A stretch of 64,000 bases of DNA from contig CBDFFQ010000001.1 in NCBI GenBank assembly GCA_965246835.1, positions 248,001 through 312,000 on the forward strand, read 5' to 3'. The notes beneath the pieces are model-generated. The model was given only the letters and a program-made list of their open reading frames with translations, had not been told where the DNA came from and did no database searches. Below are positions 17,851 through 26,891 of the stretch, piece by piece. This stretch comes from JANPPS01 sp965246835 (GTDB taxonomy: Bacteria > Pseudomonadota > Alphaproteobacteria > Acetobacterales > Acetobacteraceae). The position numbers and the translations under genes were made by a program. Each line of letters opens with the position of its first letter. The first letter of the stretch is position 1.

Positions 17851-18993
17851 TCAGCGTTCGGCTAGTGGCACGAACGTCAGGTTCTCCGGCCCGGTGTATT
17901 GCGCGGCGGGGCGGATAATCTTGTTGTCGATGCGTTGCTCGATCACGTGCGCGGCCCAACCGCTGGTGCGGGAGATCACGAACACGGGCGTGAACATCGC
18001 CGTGGGAATGCCCATCTGGCTATAGGAAACGGCGCTGAACCAATCGAGGTTCGCGAACATCCGCTTCGTCTCCATCATCACGGCTTCGATGCGGTCCGCG
18101 ATTAGAAACCCGGTCATGTCGCCGGCCGCTTCCGATAGCGTGCGCGCCACTTCCTTGATCACCACGTTGCGGGGATCGGACACGGTATAGACCGGGTGCC
18201 CGAACCCGATCACGACCTCCTTCGCGGCCACCCGCGCGCGGATATCGGCCTCGGCCTGGTCGGCATCCGTGTAGCGTTGCTGGATCTCGAGAGCCACTTC
18301 GTTGGCGCCGCCATGCTTGGGTCCCCGCAGCGCGCCGATGCCCGCCGTGATCGCCGAATGCATGTCGGACCCGGTGCCGGCCACCACGCGCGCGGCGAAC
18401 GTGCTCGCGTTGAACTCGTGCTCCGCATACAGGATCAACGAAGTGTGCATCGCCCGCTCCCACTCAGGGGATGCCGGGCGGCCGTGCAGCAGACGCAGGA
18501 AATGCGCGCCGATGCTGTCGTCATCGGTCTCGACCTCGATGCGGCGGCCGTTCTGCGCGTAGTGGTGCCAATACAGCAGCATGGAGCCGAGGCTTGCCAT
18601 CAGCCGGTCCGCGATTGCCCGGGCGCCCGGCGCGGCATGATCCTCCCGCTCCGGCATGGCGCAGCCCAGCGCGCTCACGGCGGTCCGCATCACGTCCATC
18701 GGATGCGTGGCCGCCGGCAGCGCCTCCAGCACCGTGCGGACGGCGTGCGGAATGCCGCGCATCGCGCGCAGCCTCGTCTTGTAGGCGCGCAGCTCGGCCC
18801 GGTTCGGCAGCCAGCCATGCACCAGCAGATGCGCGATCTCCTCGAACTCGCTGGTGGTCGCGACATCCAGGATGTCGTAGCCGCGATAATGCAGATCGTT
18901 GCCGGTGCGGCCCACGGTGCAGAGCGCCGTGTTGCCGGCCGTGACCCCGGACAGGGCCACCGATTTTTTCACCTTGGGTGCTGTCTCGGACAT
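17851..18993 (-). CDS. prpC: 2-methylcitrate synthase
   Basis: Condenses propionyl-CoA with oxaloacetate in the methylcitrate cycle. The 380 residues carry the citrate synthase catalytic set: His near 225 in GPKHGGANE, His near 265 in GFGHPVY and Asp near 316 in NLDWFSA. AAGGAG lies 8 bases before the ATG at 18993. The placement directly behind prpD favours methylcitrate over citrate synthase. prpB is not in the window. Confidence 0.9.
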   Translation of the reverse strand: MSETAPKVKKSVALSGVTAGNTALCTVGRTGNDLHYRGYDILDVATTSEFEEIAHLLVHGWLPNRAELRAYKTRLRAMRGIPHAVRTVLEALPAATHPMDVMRTAVSALGCAMPEREDHAAPGARAIADRLMASLGSMLLYWHHYAQNGRRIEVETDDDSIGAHFLRLLHGRPASPEWERAMHTSLILYAEHEFNASTFAARVVAGTGSDMHSAITAGIGALRGPKHGGANEVALEIQQRYTDADQAEADIRARVAAKEVVIGFGHPVYTVSDPRNVVIKEVARTLSEAAGDMTGFLIADRIEAVMMETKRMFANLDWFSAVSYSQMGIPTAMFTPVFVISRTSGWAAHVIEQRIDNKIIRPAAQYTGPENLTFVPLAER

Positions 18994-19067
18994 GCGTCGC
19001 TCCTTGGACTGGAAGGAAGGCGAGGGCGTTGCCCTCGACCCATTGGGGCCGGGGCCCCAAACCCCAC

Positions 19068-20567
19068 TTAGAATATGCCGGGCTTGCCCTTGTTCACGCT
19101 GCCCTCGGGCATCGCAACGTGAAGACGGTGCAGATCGCCTGCCTTCAGCATCGGTAATGCCTCGCATGCTGCCAGGAACCGGTCGGCCTCGGCGCCCGTG
19201 ATCAGCCCCTCCGTCATGGTGCGGAATTTGTTCACGTAGTCCGGCCGCTTCCAGGGCGTGGCGCCCAGCGGGTGCGCGTTGGCAACCGCCATCTCGTCCG
19301 CGATCTCCGTCCCGTCCTGCATCCGGATCACGATGCGGCCGCCGAAGGCCAGCTGATTGTGGTCCTTCGCATGATATCGCTCGGTCCAGCGCGGGTCCTC
19401 CAAGGTGCGGATCTTGTGCCAGAGCCGCACCGTGTCCGCCCGCTGCGCCCGCGCCGGGTCGTAGCTGCGGACGTGGTGCCAGGCGCCGTCCTGCAGCGCG
19501 ACCGCCACGATGTACATGATCGAGTGGTCCAGCGTCTCCCGGCTGGCATGCGGGTCCATTTTCTGCGGGTCCTGCGCGCCGGTGCCGATCACGTAATGGG
19601 TGTGATGGCTGGTCTCGATCAGCACCTCGGCGACCTGGTCCCAATCCTTGACCTTGTTGCCCATGCCGAAGGCGAGGTCGATCAGCGCCTGGCTCTGATA
19701 CTCGGCCGAATGCTGCTTGGTGTAGCTGTCCATGATCGCCCGCTTGCCCTCGCCGGTGCCCGGCAGCGGCACCTGGTAGTGCGCCTTCGGCCCGTCCAGC
19801 ATCCAGGCGATCACGCTGTCCTCGCCTTCATAGATCGGGCTCGGCGCCCCCTCCCCGCGCATCACGCGGTCCACGGCCTCGATCGCCAATTTGCCCGCAT
19901 GGGCGGGGGCGTAGGCCTTCCAGGAGCTGATCTCCCCCTTCCGGCTCTGGCGGGTCGTGAAGCTCACATGCACCGCCTGCTGCACGGCCTGGTAGATGGT
20001 CGCGGTGTCGAGGCCCAGCAGCGTGCCGATGCCGGCCGCCTGCGCCGGGCAGAGATGGGCGATGTGGTCGATCTTGTGCTCATGCAGGCAGATCGCGCGG
20101 ACCAGGTCGATATGGATCTCGTACCCGGTCGCGAGGCCACGCAGCAGCTCGGCGCCGGATTTACCCATCGTTTGCGCGACGGCCAGGATCGGGGGGATGT
20201 TGTCGCCGGGATGGCTGTAATCGGCGGCGAGGAACGTGTCGTGCATGTCCAGCTCGCGCACCGCGGTGCCGTTGGCCCAAGCCGCCCATTCGGGGCTCAC
20301 GCGCACGCCGTCGGGCATGCCGAACACCGTGGCGCCGCCCTCCCGCCTATGGCCCAGCGCCATGTCCCGGGCACTCATGCAGGGATGCCGGTTCACGCTG
20401 GCGATCGCGACGGCCGCGTTGTCGATCACGCGGTTCACGATCATCTCGGCGGTTTCGGCCGGCACCGGGACCGGGTCCGTCGCGACGGCGGCGATCTTCC
20501 ACGCGAGCTGATCTTCTCGGGCCAGGCTGTCCTTGGACGGATGAACGCGGACATCGTGCACTTGCAT
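19068..20567 (-). CDS. prpD: 2-methylcitrate dehydratase
   Basis: Dehydrates 2-methylcitrate to 2-methyl-cis-aconitate. The 499 residues belong to the MmgE/PrpD family, slightly longer than the 483 of E. coli PrpD. Conserved stretches include ADYSHPGDNIPPILAVAQ and the C-terminal MPEGSVNKGKPGIF region. AGAGGA lies 7 bases before the ATG at 20567. prpC follows after 74 bases on the same strand. The upstream region holds an exact 12-base tandem duplication that may be an operator. Confidence 0.92.
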   Translation of the reverse strand: MQVHDVRVHPSKDSLAREDQLAWKIAAVATDPVPVPAETAEMIVNRVIDNAAVAIASVNRHPCMSARDMALGHRREGGATVFGMPDGVRVSPEWAAWANGTAVRELDMHDTFLAADYSHPGDNIPPILAVAQTMGKSGAELLRGLATGYEIHIDLVRAICLHEHKIDHIAHLCPAQAAGIGTLLGLDTATIYQAVQQAVHVSFTTRQSRKGEISSWKAYAPAHAGKLAIEAVDRVMRGEGAPSPIYEGEDSVIAWMLDGPKAHYQVPLPGTGEGKRAIMDSYTKQHSAEYQSQALIDLAFGMGNKVKDWDQVAEVLIETSHHTHYVIGTGAQDPQKMDPHASRETLDHSIMYIVAVALQDGAWHHVRSYDPARAQRADTVRLWHKIRTLEDPRWTERYHAKDHNQLAFGGRIVIRMQDGTEIADEMAVANAHPLGATPWKRPDYVNKFRTMTEGLITGAEADRFLAACEALPMLKAGDLHRLHVAMPEGSVNKGKPGIF

Positions 20568-20578
20568 GGCATTTCCTC

Positions 20579-20602
20579 TGGTTTGTCGGGTGGTTTGTCG
20601 GG
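20579..20602. repeat. two tandem copies of a 12-base repeat in the prpD leader
   Basis: TGGTTTGTCGGG occurs twice back to back, 12 bases upstream of the prpD start codon and just before its ribosome-binding site. It could be a regulator-binding or translational site for the prpDC operon, or simply a slippage duplication. Confidence 0.5.
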
Positions 20603-20732
20603 GGTCATAATGTTGCAGCGCGGCAGCGGCAAGCGATGCCCGGTTGATCGAAGGCCTGTTCGGCATCATTTGCCTTTGGCACCTCGGCCCGAAGCGGTAG
20701 GGTGCGACCCCGTTCCGATCGAAGGCCCCTCC

Positions 20733-21158
20733 TTGCCCGATAGCACACCGCCCCTCCGTTGGCCGCCCGAACGCAGTCCTGCGGCCCCCGCCTGGCCGGC
20801 GCCGCCGTTGCTGACGGCGATGGGGCGTGGGCTGCGCGGCCTGTGCCCGGCATGCGGCGTGGGTCACGCCTTCCGCGGCTACTTGCGCGTGGTCGAGAAC
20901 TGCCCGCACTGCGCCGCGCCGCTGGGCTCGCTGCGGGCCGATGACGCGCCGCCCTATTTCACGATCTTCATCGTGGGCCACCTGTTGGTGCCGCTGCTGT
21001 ATGGGGTGGAGGTGCAGTTCCGGCCCGAGCTGTGGGTTCTGGCCGCGATCTTCCTGCCGGCAAGCCTGGTCATGACGCTCGCGTTGCTACGGCCCGTGAA
21101 GGGCGCCACGCTCGGATTGATGCTCCGGCTCGGCCTGGCCAAAGCGCCGGAGGAATGA
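20733..21158 (+). CDS. DUF983 membrane protein
   Basis: Function unknown. It carries an N-terminal zinc-ribbon-like pair of Cys-x2-Cys motifs (CPACG and CPHCAAPL) followed by DDAPPYFTIFIVGH. Two transmembrane segments (about residues 83-125 of the long form) complete the family layout. A TTG at 20733 with GAAGG 7 bases upstream gives 141 residues and keeps the family-like APPLLTAMGRGLRG segment. The first ATG (20820) would remove that segment. It diverges from prpD and overlaps the UPF0262 gene by ATGA. Confidence 0.8.
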   Translation: MPDSTPPLRWPPERSPAAPAWPAPPLLTAMGRGLRGLCPACGVGHAFRGYLRVVENCPHCAAPLGSLRADDAPPYFTIFIVGHLLVPLLYGVEVQFRPELWVLAAIFLPASLVMTLALLRPVKGATLGLMLRLGLAKAPEE

Positions 21159-21646
21159 TCACCGCCGTGAAGGGGCTCGCCCGCGTCGTGCTGGCGGGGG
21201 AGGCATTGACCCGGCTGCATCCCGTGCTGGAAGCAGATCGCGCGGCAGCCGTGGCGGACCTCGAGGCCGAGAACCATTTTGCATTATGCGATACCGCGAC
21301 CAAGAAGGCGGTGCCGGGGCCCTATGTGCTGCATCTCTCCGTGCAGGAAGGCCGGCTGGTGTTCGACGTGCGGGATCTGCAAGACGCGCCGCTGACCGCG
21401 CTGGGCCTGGCCCTGGGCCCGTTCCGTGGCCTGATCAAGGATTACGAGTTGCTGGTCGACAGCCACATGCTCGCCGTCGAGGAAGGGCGGGAGCAGCGCA
21501 TCCAGGCCATCGACATGGGCCGCCGTGGCTTGCACAACGAAGGCGCGACGCTGTTACAGGAGCGTCTGCGCGGCAAGGCAGACATCGACCACGAGACTGC
21601 GCGGCGCCTGTTCACCCTGGTGTGCGTGCTCCACCAACGTATCTAG
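21155..21646 (+). CDS. UPF0262 family protein
   Basis: Conserved alphaproteobacterial cytoplasmic protein of 163 residues with no known function; length and sequence match UPF0262. Recognisable stretches are YVLHLSVQEGRLVFDVRD and RRGLHNEGATLLQERL. The ATG overlaps the DUF983 stop (ATGA), and mtnA follows after 7 bases. It therefore sits in a DUF983-UPF0262-mtnA-lipoprotein operon. It has no signal peptide or membrane segment. Confidence 0.82.
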   Translation: MITAVKGLARVVLAGEALTRLHPVLEADRAAAVADLEAENHFALCDTATKKAVPGPYVLHLSVQEGRLVFDVRDLQDAPLTALGLALGPFRGLIKDYELLVDSHMLAVEEGREQRIQAIDMGRRGLHNEGATLLQERLRGKADIDHETARRLFTLVCVLHQRI

Positions 21647-21653
21647 GACCATC

Positions 21654-22739
21654 ATGAAGATCGACGGCACCCCCTTCCGGACCATCTGGGTGGATCACGA
21701 TGGCTGGTCCATCCGCGTCATCGATCAGACCCGGCTGCCCTGGGCGTTCGACATCCTGCGCCTCACCACCCTGGCGCAGGCCGCGCATGCGATCCGCAGC
21801 ATGCAGGTCCGTGGCGCGCCCCTGATCGGCGCCGCCGCCGCGTATGGCCTGGCGTTGGCCTTGCGCGCCGATGCGGGCACGGACGCCATGGAGCGGGCCG
21901 CCGCCACCCTGGTGGCCACCCGGCCCACCGCCATCAACCTGCGCTGGGCCATCGACCGCATGCTGACCCGGTTGCGGAACACCGCCATGCCCGACCGCGC
22001 CGCCGCCGCCTACGCCGAGGCCTTCGCCATCGCGGAGGAGGACGTGGCCCAGAACGCCGCCATCGGGCGCCATGGCCAGACACTCATTGCCGAGCGGGCG
22101 CGGCCGGGAACCACGGTCAACGTGCTGACCCATTGCAACGCCGGTTGGCTCGCGACAGTGGATTGGGGCACGGCGCTGTCTCCGATCTATCATGCGCACG
22201 ACGCCGGGGTGCCGGTGCATGTCTGGGTGGACGAGACGCGTCCGCGCAACCAGGGCGCCGCCCTTACCGCCTGGGAGCTTGGCAAGCACGGCGTCCCGCA
22301 CACCGTCATTGCCGACAATGCCGGCGGGCATCTGATGCAGCACGGGCGCGTGGATCTCGCGATCGTCGGCACCGACCGCGTGACCCGGGAAGGTGACGTT
22401 GCCAACAAGATCGGCACCTACCTCAAGGCCCTGGCCGCACACGACAACCGGATCCCGTTTTGGGTCGCGTGCCCGTCCAGCACGATTGACTGGACCGTGG
22501 GCAACGGTGTCCAGGAGATCGAGATCGAGGAGCGGGACCAGGCCGAAGTCACGACCATGACCGGCCGCGCGCTGGACGGCACTATCGCCACGATCCGGGT
22601 GACGCCCACCAGCAGCCCGGCAGCGAACCCGGCCTTCGACGTGACCCCCGCCCGTCTCGTGACCGGCTTGATCACCGAGCGCGGCCTATGCGACGCAAGT
22701 GCGACGGGCCTGGCCGGATTGTTTCCGGAGCGCGCGTGA
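21654..22739 (+). CDS. mtnA: S-methyl-5-thioribose-1-phosphate isomerase
   Basis: Methionine salvage enzyme converting methylthioribose-1-phosphate to methylthioribulose-1-phosphate. The 361 residues contain the catalytic Cys161 in THCNAG and Asp241 in VGTDRVTREGDVANKIGTY, matching Cys160/Asp240 of the B. subtilis enzyme. The substrate loop RGAPLIGAAAAYG is also present, which separates MtnA from eIF2B-like relatives. No other methionine-salvage gene lies next to it. It overlaps the downstream lipoprotein gene by GTGA. Confidence 0.92.
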   Translation: MKIDGTPFRTIWVDHDGWSIRVIDQTRLPWAFDILRLTTLAQAAHAIRSMQVRGAPLIGAAAAYGLALALRADAGTDAMERAAATLVATRPTAINLRWAIDRMLTRLRNTAMPDRAAAAYAEAFAIAEEDVAQNAAIGRHGQTLIAERARPGTTVNVLTHCNAGWLATVDWGTALSPIYHAHDAGVPVHVWVDETRPRNQGAALTAWELGKHGVPHTVIADNAGGHLMQHGRVDLAIVGTDRVTREGDVANKIGTYLKALAAHDNRIPFWVACPSSTIDWTVGNGVQEIEIEERDQAEVTTMTGRALDGTIATIRVTPTSSPAANPAFDVTPARLVTGLITERGLCDASATGLAGLFPERA

Positions 22740-23554
22740 TCCGGGCTTTCCTGCCGCTGCTGCTGCTCGCTGCCTGCGCCCCGTCCAAGCCCACGGTGCC
22801 TGCCGTTGGGATTGCGCCGGTCGTGGCGCCAGACCTTCATGTGCCGGATTACGCCAAGCGCCCATTCGAGCCATTCTCCCGCCGCAACGCCGTCGCGATC
22901 GCGCTTCGGGAGTGGCGGGCGTTCGGAAGCGTGGTGAATGACGATCCGCCGGGCCCGACCGGTCCGCCGGCCCTTCGCCTCGACCATGAGCCCGGCCTAT
23001 GGCAGCGAGTGGGCGATTACTGGTGGTTCGGGCAGGACGCCAATACGCGCGAAAGCGGCTGGACCAGCCGATATGACGAGTTCGGCACCCCATACCAGAA
23101 AGATGCCCCGGCCTGGTCTGCCGCGTTCATCTCCTACGTGATGCGGGCGGCCGGTGCCGGGGAGCGCTTCACCTATTCGCCCCTGCACGCCGACTACATC
23201 AACGCGGCCAAACAGGAGATCGGCGCCCTGCGTGCTGAACGCCCTGACGGGTATGCTCCGGCGCCGGGCGACTTGATCTGCACGGGGCGGGGCGCCGCCC
23301 GGTCCATGCGGTTCGACGACCTGCCAGCCGGCCGGTTTCTGAGCCATTGCGACATCGTCACCGAGGCCCGGCCTGGCCAGCTTACGGTGGTCGGCGGCAA
23401 CGTCGATGCAGGCGTGACCCTGAAACACGTGCCCACGACCATGGACGGCAAGCTGGCGACTCCAGGGCAACCGCCGCTTGACGGACGGTATGCCTGGTTC
23501 GTGGTCGTGCGCGTGGGTTACGAAGATGGCGCCGGGAACTATTCAGCTCCGTAG
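22736..23554 (+). CDS. DUF2272 lipoprotein
   Basis: Predicted lipoprotein of 272 residues: signal peptide with lipobox LAAC (Cys14), then a DUF2272-like domain (about 45-265). PAWSAAFISYVMRAAG, SPLHADYINAA and LSHCDIVTEA are recognisable. The DWCAAF-like segment and the later His suggest an NlpC/P60- or CHAP-like cysteine peptidase fold, but Ser stands where the catalytic Cys would be, so activity is doubtful. The start is GTG 22736 with GGAG 5 bases upstream, overlapping the mtnA stop. Its 3' end overlaps the convergent paoC-like gene by 12 bases. Confidence 0.7.
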   Translation: MIRAFLPLLLLAACAPSKPTVPAVGIAPVVAPDLHVPDYAKRPFEPFSRRNAVAIALREWRAFGSVVNDDPPGPTGPPALRLDHEPGLWQRVGDYWWFGQDANTRESGWTSRYDEFGTPYQKDAPAWSAAFISYVMRAAGAGERFTYSPLHADYINAAKQEIGALRAERPDGYAPAPGDLICTGRGAARSMRFDDLPAGRFLSHCDIVTEARPGQLTVVGGNVDAGVTLKHVPTTMDGKLATPGQPPLDGRYAWFVVVRVGYEDGAGNYSAP

Positions 23555-25879
23555 CAAGGGGGTGTCCAGCAGCTTCTCGATCCGGATCGGCAGCTCGCGG
23601 ATCCGAACGCCGGTGGCGTGGAATACCGCATTCGCCACGGCCGCGTTGAGCCCTACATTGCCCAATTCGCCCAACCCCTTGATCCCGAGGTCATTCACCT
23701 TCTGATCGTGCTCCGGCAACAGGATGGTCTGGATGTCCTTGATGTCGGCGTTCACGGGCATCAGATATTCGGCCAGGTCGGGATTGGTGTAGCGGCCGTC
23801 GCGGAGATCGATCTCGGTCGCCTCATGCAGGGCGGCCGAAATGCCCCAGATCTGCCCACCCATCAGCTGGCTTTTGGCGGCCTTCGGGTTGACGATACGC
23901 CCCGCCGCGAACGCACCGACCGCGCGTGGCGCCCGGATCTCGCGCGTGCGGCGATTGATCCTGATCTCGACAAATTGTGCGCCGAATGCGAACTGCAGCC
24001 GATCTTTCAGCTTCGCGCCGCCAGCAAGGGCCGGCAGGCCCTTATACAGGGCCTTCATGCCCTCGGGCGGGGCGCCGTGCGGGATATTCTCGGCATAGGC
24101 CTCGATCGCGCCGTTGCTGGCCCGGCCGATCGCCTGGTCGAGCGGCTCGGACTGCCCACCTGGCCCGCGCAATTCCCCTTGGGCAAGGGTCAGTGTTGTG
24201 GGATCGAGCCCCTTGAACGGACCGTCGGCGACCACCGCCGCCCGGGCCATGCGGGCCAGGATGTCGGCGCACGCCATGTCGACCACGGTGCAGATGCTCG
24301 CCGTCGAATTGGAGCCGCCCGCCACGGGCGCCGGCGGCAGATCGCTATCTCCAAGCTCGACCTGTATCCTCTCGATCGGCACGCCCAACCGGCTCACCGC
24401 GGTCAGCGCCACCGCGGTGTAGATCCCGACGCCGATCTCGTGCGCCGCGGTCTGAACGCGAACCGTGCCTTGCGGCGTGAGCGTCACCCGCGCCGCGGCT
24501 GGCGCCATGTTGGTGGGATACAGTGATGTGGCGCAGCCCCAGCCCACCAGCCAATCCCCCTCCCGCATGGAGCCGGGCCGCTTATCCCGCTTGCTCCATC
24601 CGAACGCCGCCGCCGCCGCGTCGAAGCAGGGCATCAAGGTGCGCGACGTGTATGGAAGCCCCTTGATCGGCTCCCGATCCGTCTCGTTGACCCGGCGCAG
24701 CTCGACAGGGTCCATATCGAGCGCGACGGCCAGCTCGTCCATCGCGGATTCCAGCGCGAAGAAATACGGCACCTCCGGCGGAGAGCGCATGAAGCCCGGC
24801 GTGTTCCGGTCGGCATGCAGGATCGTCACGCTGCTATCCACATTGGGGCACGCATAGAGGCGGGTGGACGCGTCGGTGCCGCCGACCTTGTAGTCATCCG
24901 GGCGGGAACTGACCTCCCACCCGTCATGAATGAGTGCCTGCAGCTTGCCGTCACGACTGGCCCCAAGGCGCACCCGATGCTGCGTTTCCGCGCGATAGGT
25001 GACGGTCGTGAAGCCCTGCATCCGGGTGATCTCGAGCCGCACCGGACGGCGAAGACGCTGCGCCGCCATGGCTACCAATGCCGTGTGCTGGCTGAGGGAC
25101 CCGCGGGACCCGAACGCGCCACCGATGAACGGAGAGATCACGTGCACGTCGGCCGGGTCGATCTTCAGTTGCTGCGCCAGGCCATTCTTCAGGCCGTGGA
25201 CGTTCTGCGTGGACTCCCATACCGTCAACTTATTGTCGCGCCAGGCGCAGGTGGAGTGGAAGAGCTCGATCGGATTGTGGTGTTGGGTCGGCGTGGCATA
25301 TCGCTGATCGACCCGCACCGCCGCCACGGCCAAAGCTGCCTCCGCGTCGCCCACGCGCGGAGTCGGCTGGCCCTGCTTCTCATCCGCCTTCGCGACCTCC
25401 TCCGCGGTCGTCGTCGTCAGGCCCTCGCTACCGAAGGTCGCGGAGGCGTGCTCCTCGGCAAAAGTGAACCTCATCGCATGAGCGGCTTCCCGCGCGGCTT
25501 CGAACGTTTCAGCTACCACGACGGCAATGATTTGGCCGTGGTAATGCACGTGGTCGGAGCCCAGTGGCGCCATGGTCGTGCCGCTATAGCCCTTCTGTTC
25601 GAACAGCTTACCCGCTTCGATCCGGTCGCCGACGTTCTGATGAGTGAGGATGTCCAGAACGCCTGGAATGGCCCGGGCCTGGCTCTCGTCGATGGCCGTG
25701 ATCCGGCCCTTGCCGATCGGGGCGGTCGCCAGAAAAGCATGCGCCAGACCGCCGCCGCCGCCGTTGGAGTCTGAGCCGAACTGGGCCTGTCCGGTAACTT
25801 TGGCTCGGCCATCGATTCTGGAGGTTGGTGCACCGATGCCGGCGCCGGCTTTCAGGTCAGGCATATGGGTGTCGGGCAT
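23543..25879 (-). CDS. paoC: aldehyde oxidoreductase molybdenum-binding subunit, PaoC/YagR type
   Basis: Large catalytic subunit of a xanthine-oxidase-family aldehyde oxidoreductase. The 778 residues have the alpha/beta hammerhead domain (about 20-130) and the molybdopterin-binding domains. KGLGELG near the C-terminus provides the conserved catalytic Glu. Together with the two upstream genes it forms a leftward three-subunit operon like E. coli paoABC, whose enzyme oxidises aromatic aldehydes in the periplasm. The maturation factor PaoD/XdhC is not adjacent. The substrate is unknown. Confidence 0.9.
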   Translation of the reverse strand: MPDTHMPDLKAGAGIGAPTSRIDGRAKVTGQAQFGSDSNGGGGGLAHAFLATAPIGKGRITAIDESQARAIPGVLDILTHQNVGDRIEAGKLFEQKGYSGTTMAPLGSDHVHYHGQIIAVVVAETFEAAREAAHAMRFTFAEEHASATFGSEGLTTTTAEEVAKADEKQGQPTPRVGDAEAALAVAAVRVDQRYATPTQHHNPIELFHSTCAWRDNKLTVWESTQNVHGLKNGLAQQLKIDPADVHVISPFIGGAFGSRGSLSQHTALVAMAAQRLRRPVRLEITRMQGFTTVTYRAETQHRVRLGASRDGKLQALIHDGWEVSSRPDDYKVGGTDASTRLYACPNVDSSVTILHADRNTPGFMRSPPEVPYFFALESAMDELAVALDMDPVELRRVNETDREPIKGLPYTSRTLMPCFDAAAAAFGWSKRDKRPGSMREGDWLVGWGCATSLYPTNMAPAAARVTLTPQGTVRVQTAAHEIGVGIYTAVALTAVSRLGVPIERIQVELGDSDLPPAPVAGGSNSTASICTVVDMACADILARMARAAVVADGPFKGLDPTTLTLAQGELRGPGGQSEPLDQAIGRASNGAIEAYAENIPHGAPPEGMKALYKGLPALAGGAKLKDRLQFAFGAQFVEIRINRRTREIRAPRAVGAFAAGRIVNPKAAKSQLMGGQIWGISAALHEATEIDLRDGRYTNPDLAEYLMPVNADIKDIQTILLPEHDQKVNDLGIKGLGELGNVGLNAAVANAVFHATGVRIRELPIRIEKLLDTPLLRS

Positions 25880-25880
25880 C

Positions 25881-26891
25881 TCAGGCCTCCATCGCGGCGG
25901 CCTGCATCAAGGCGCGCACGATCGTGCGGCGGCCCAGATCGACCATGAATGCATTGTCCTTACGCGGCCGGGCGCCCTCGAAAGCGAGGGCGGCCGCGTC
26001 GTTGGCGGTGGTTTCGTCGAGGCGTTTGTTCTTGAGCGCGGCCTCCACCGCGTGGGGCCGCCACGGCTTGTAAGACACCGCGCCCAATCCGATCCGTGCT
26101 TCCCGCACCACGCCATCCTCCAAGGCGAGCGCGACTGCGGCCGTTGCCACGCCATAGGCATAGCTGTCACGGTCGCGAACCTTCACGTAGGTCGAGCGCC
26201 GCGTCCAAGGGCCAGCCGGCACGATGAAACCAGTGATGATCTCGTCAGCCGCCAGTTGGGTCTCGATATGGGGTTCATCTGAGCCGGTGTGCAGCGCCTC
26301 GAACGCGAGGCTGCGCGCGCCTCGGCGGCCCTGAATGGCGACACTTGCGCCGAGTGCCACCAGGGCCTGTGCGAAATCTCCGCCATAGGCCGCGATGCAA
26401 GAATCCGACACGCCCAGCACGGCGTGCTTCCGATGCACGCCTTCCAGTGCCGCGCAGCCGCTGCCGGGTGCGCGCTTGTTGCAGCGCGATTCGCCTGCAT
26501 CACGGAAGTATTCGCATCGGGTCCGCTGCAGTACGTTGCCGCCCAATGTCGCCATATTACGAAGCTGCGCACTCGCGGCCAGGGCTAGCGTTTCCGCGAC
26601 GACGGGGTAATCGCGCCGCACCCCCTCATGCGCGGCCGCTTGGCTCATCCGGACCAGGGCACCCAAATGAAGCCCGTCCGGCCGCAACTCGATCGCGGAA
26701 TGAGCCCGGGCGAGATCATTGATGTCGATCAGCGTTTCCGGACGCATGACGTTGAGCTTCATCAAATCGAGCATCTGTGTGCCGCCCGCGATGAATTGGC
26801 TCGGGGCGCCAACAGGCGGCCGGCTGCCAGGCTCCACGAAGGCAGCCGCCTGCGGTGCATCCGATGCGCGGCGATAGGTAAAGGGCTGCAT
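25881..26891 (-). CDS. paoB: aldehyde oxidoreductase FAD-binding subunit, PaoB/YagS type
   Basis: Middle subunit of 336 residues, with the FAD-binding PCMH domain (FIAGGTQMLDLMKL, ATLGGNVLQRTRC) and the CO-dehydrogenase flavoprotein C-terminal domain. The insert with cysteines in RTRCEYFRDAGESRCNKR and GSGC resembles the [4Fe-4S]-binding segment peculiar to PaoB. The ATG at 26891 shares one base with the stop of the iron-sulfur subunit (TGATG), and one base separates its own stop codon from paoC. Confidence 0.9.
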   Translation of the reverse strand: MQPFTYRRASDAPQAAAFVEPGSRPPVGAPSQFIAGGTQMLDLMKLNVMRPETLIDINDLARAHSAIELRPDGLHLGALVRMSQAAAHEGVRRDYPVVAETLALAASAQLRNMATLGGNVLQRTRCEYFRDAGESRCNKRAPGSGCAALEGVHRKHAVLGVSDSCIAAYGGDFAQALVALGASVAIQGRRGARSLAFEALHTGSDEPHIETQLAADEIITGFIVPAGPWTRRSTYVKVRDRDSYAYGVATAAVALALEDGVVREARIGLGAVSYKPWRPHAVEAALKNKRLDETTANDAAALAFEGARPRKDNAFMVDLGRRTIVRALMQAAAMEA

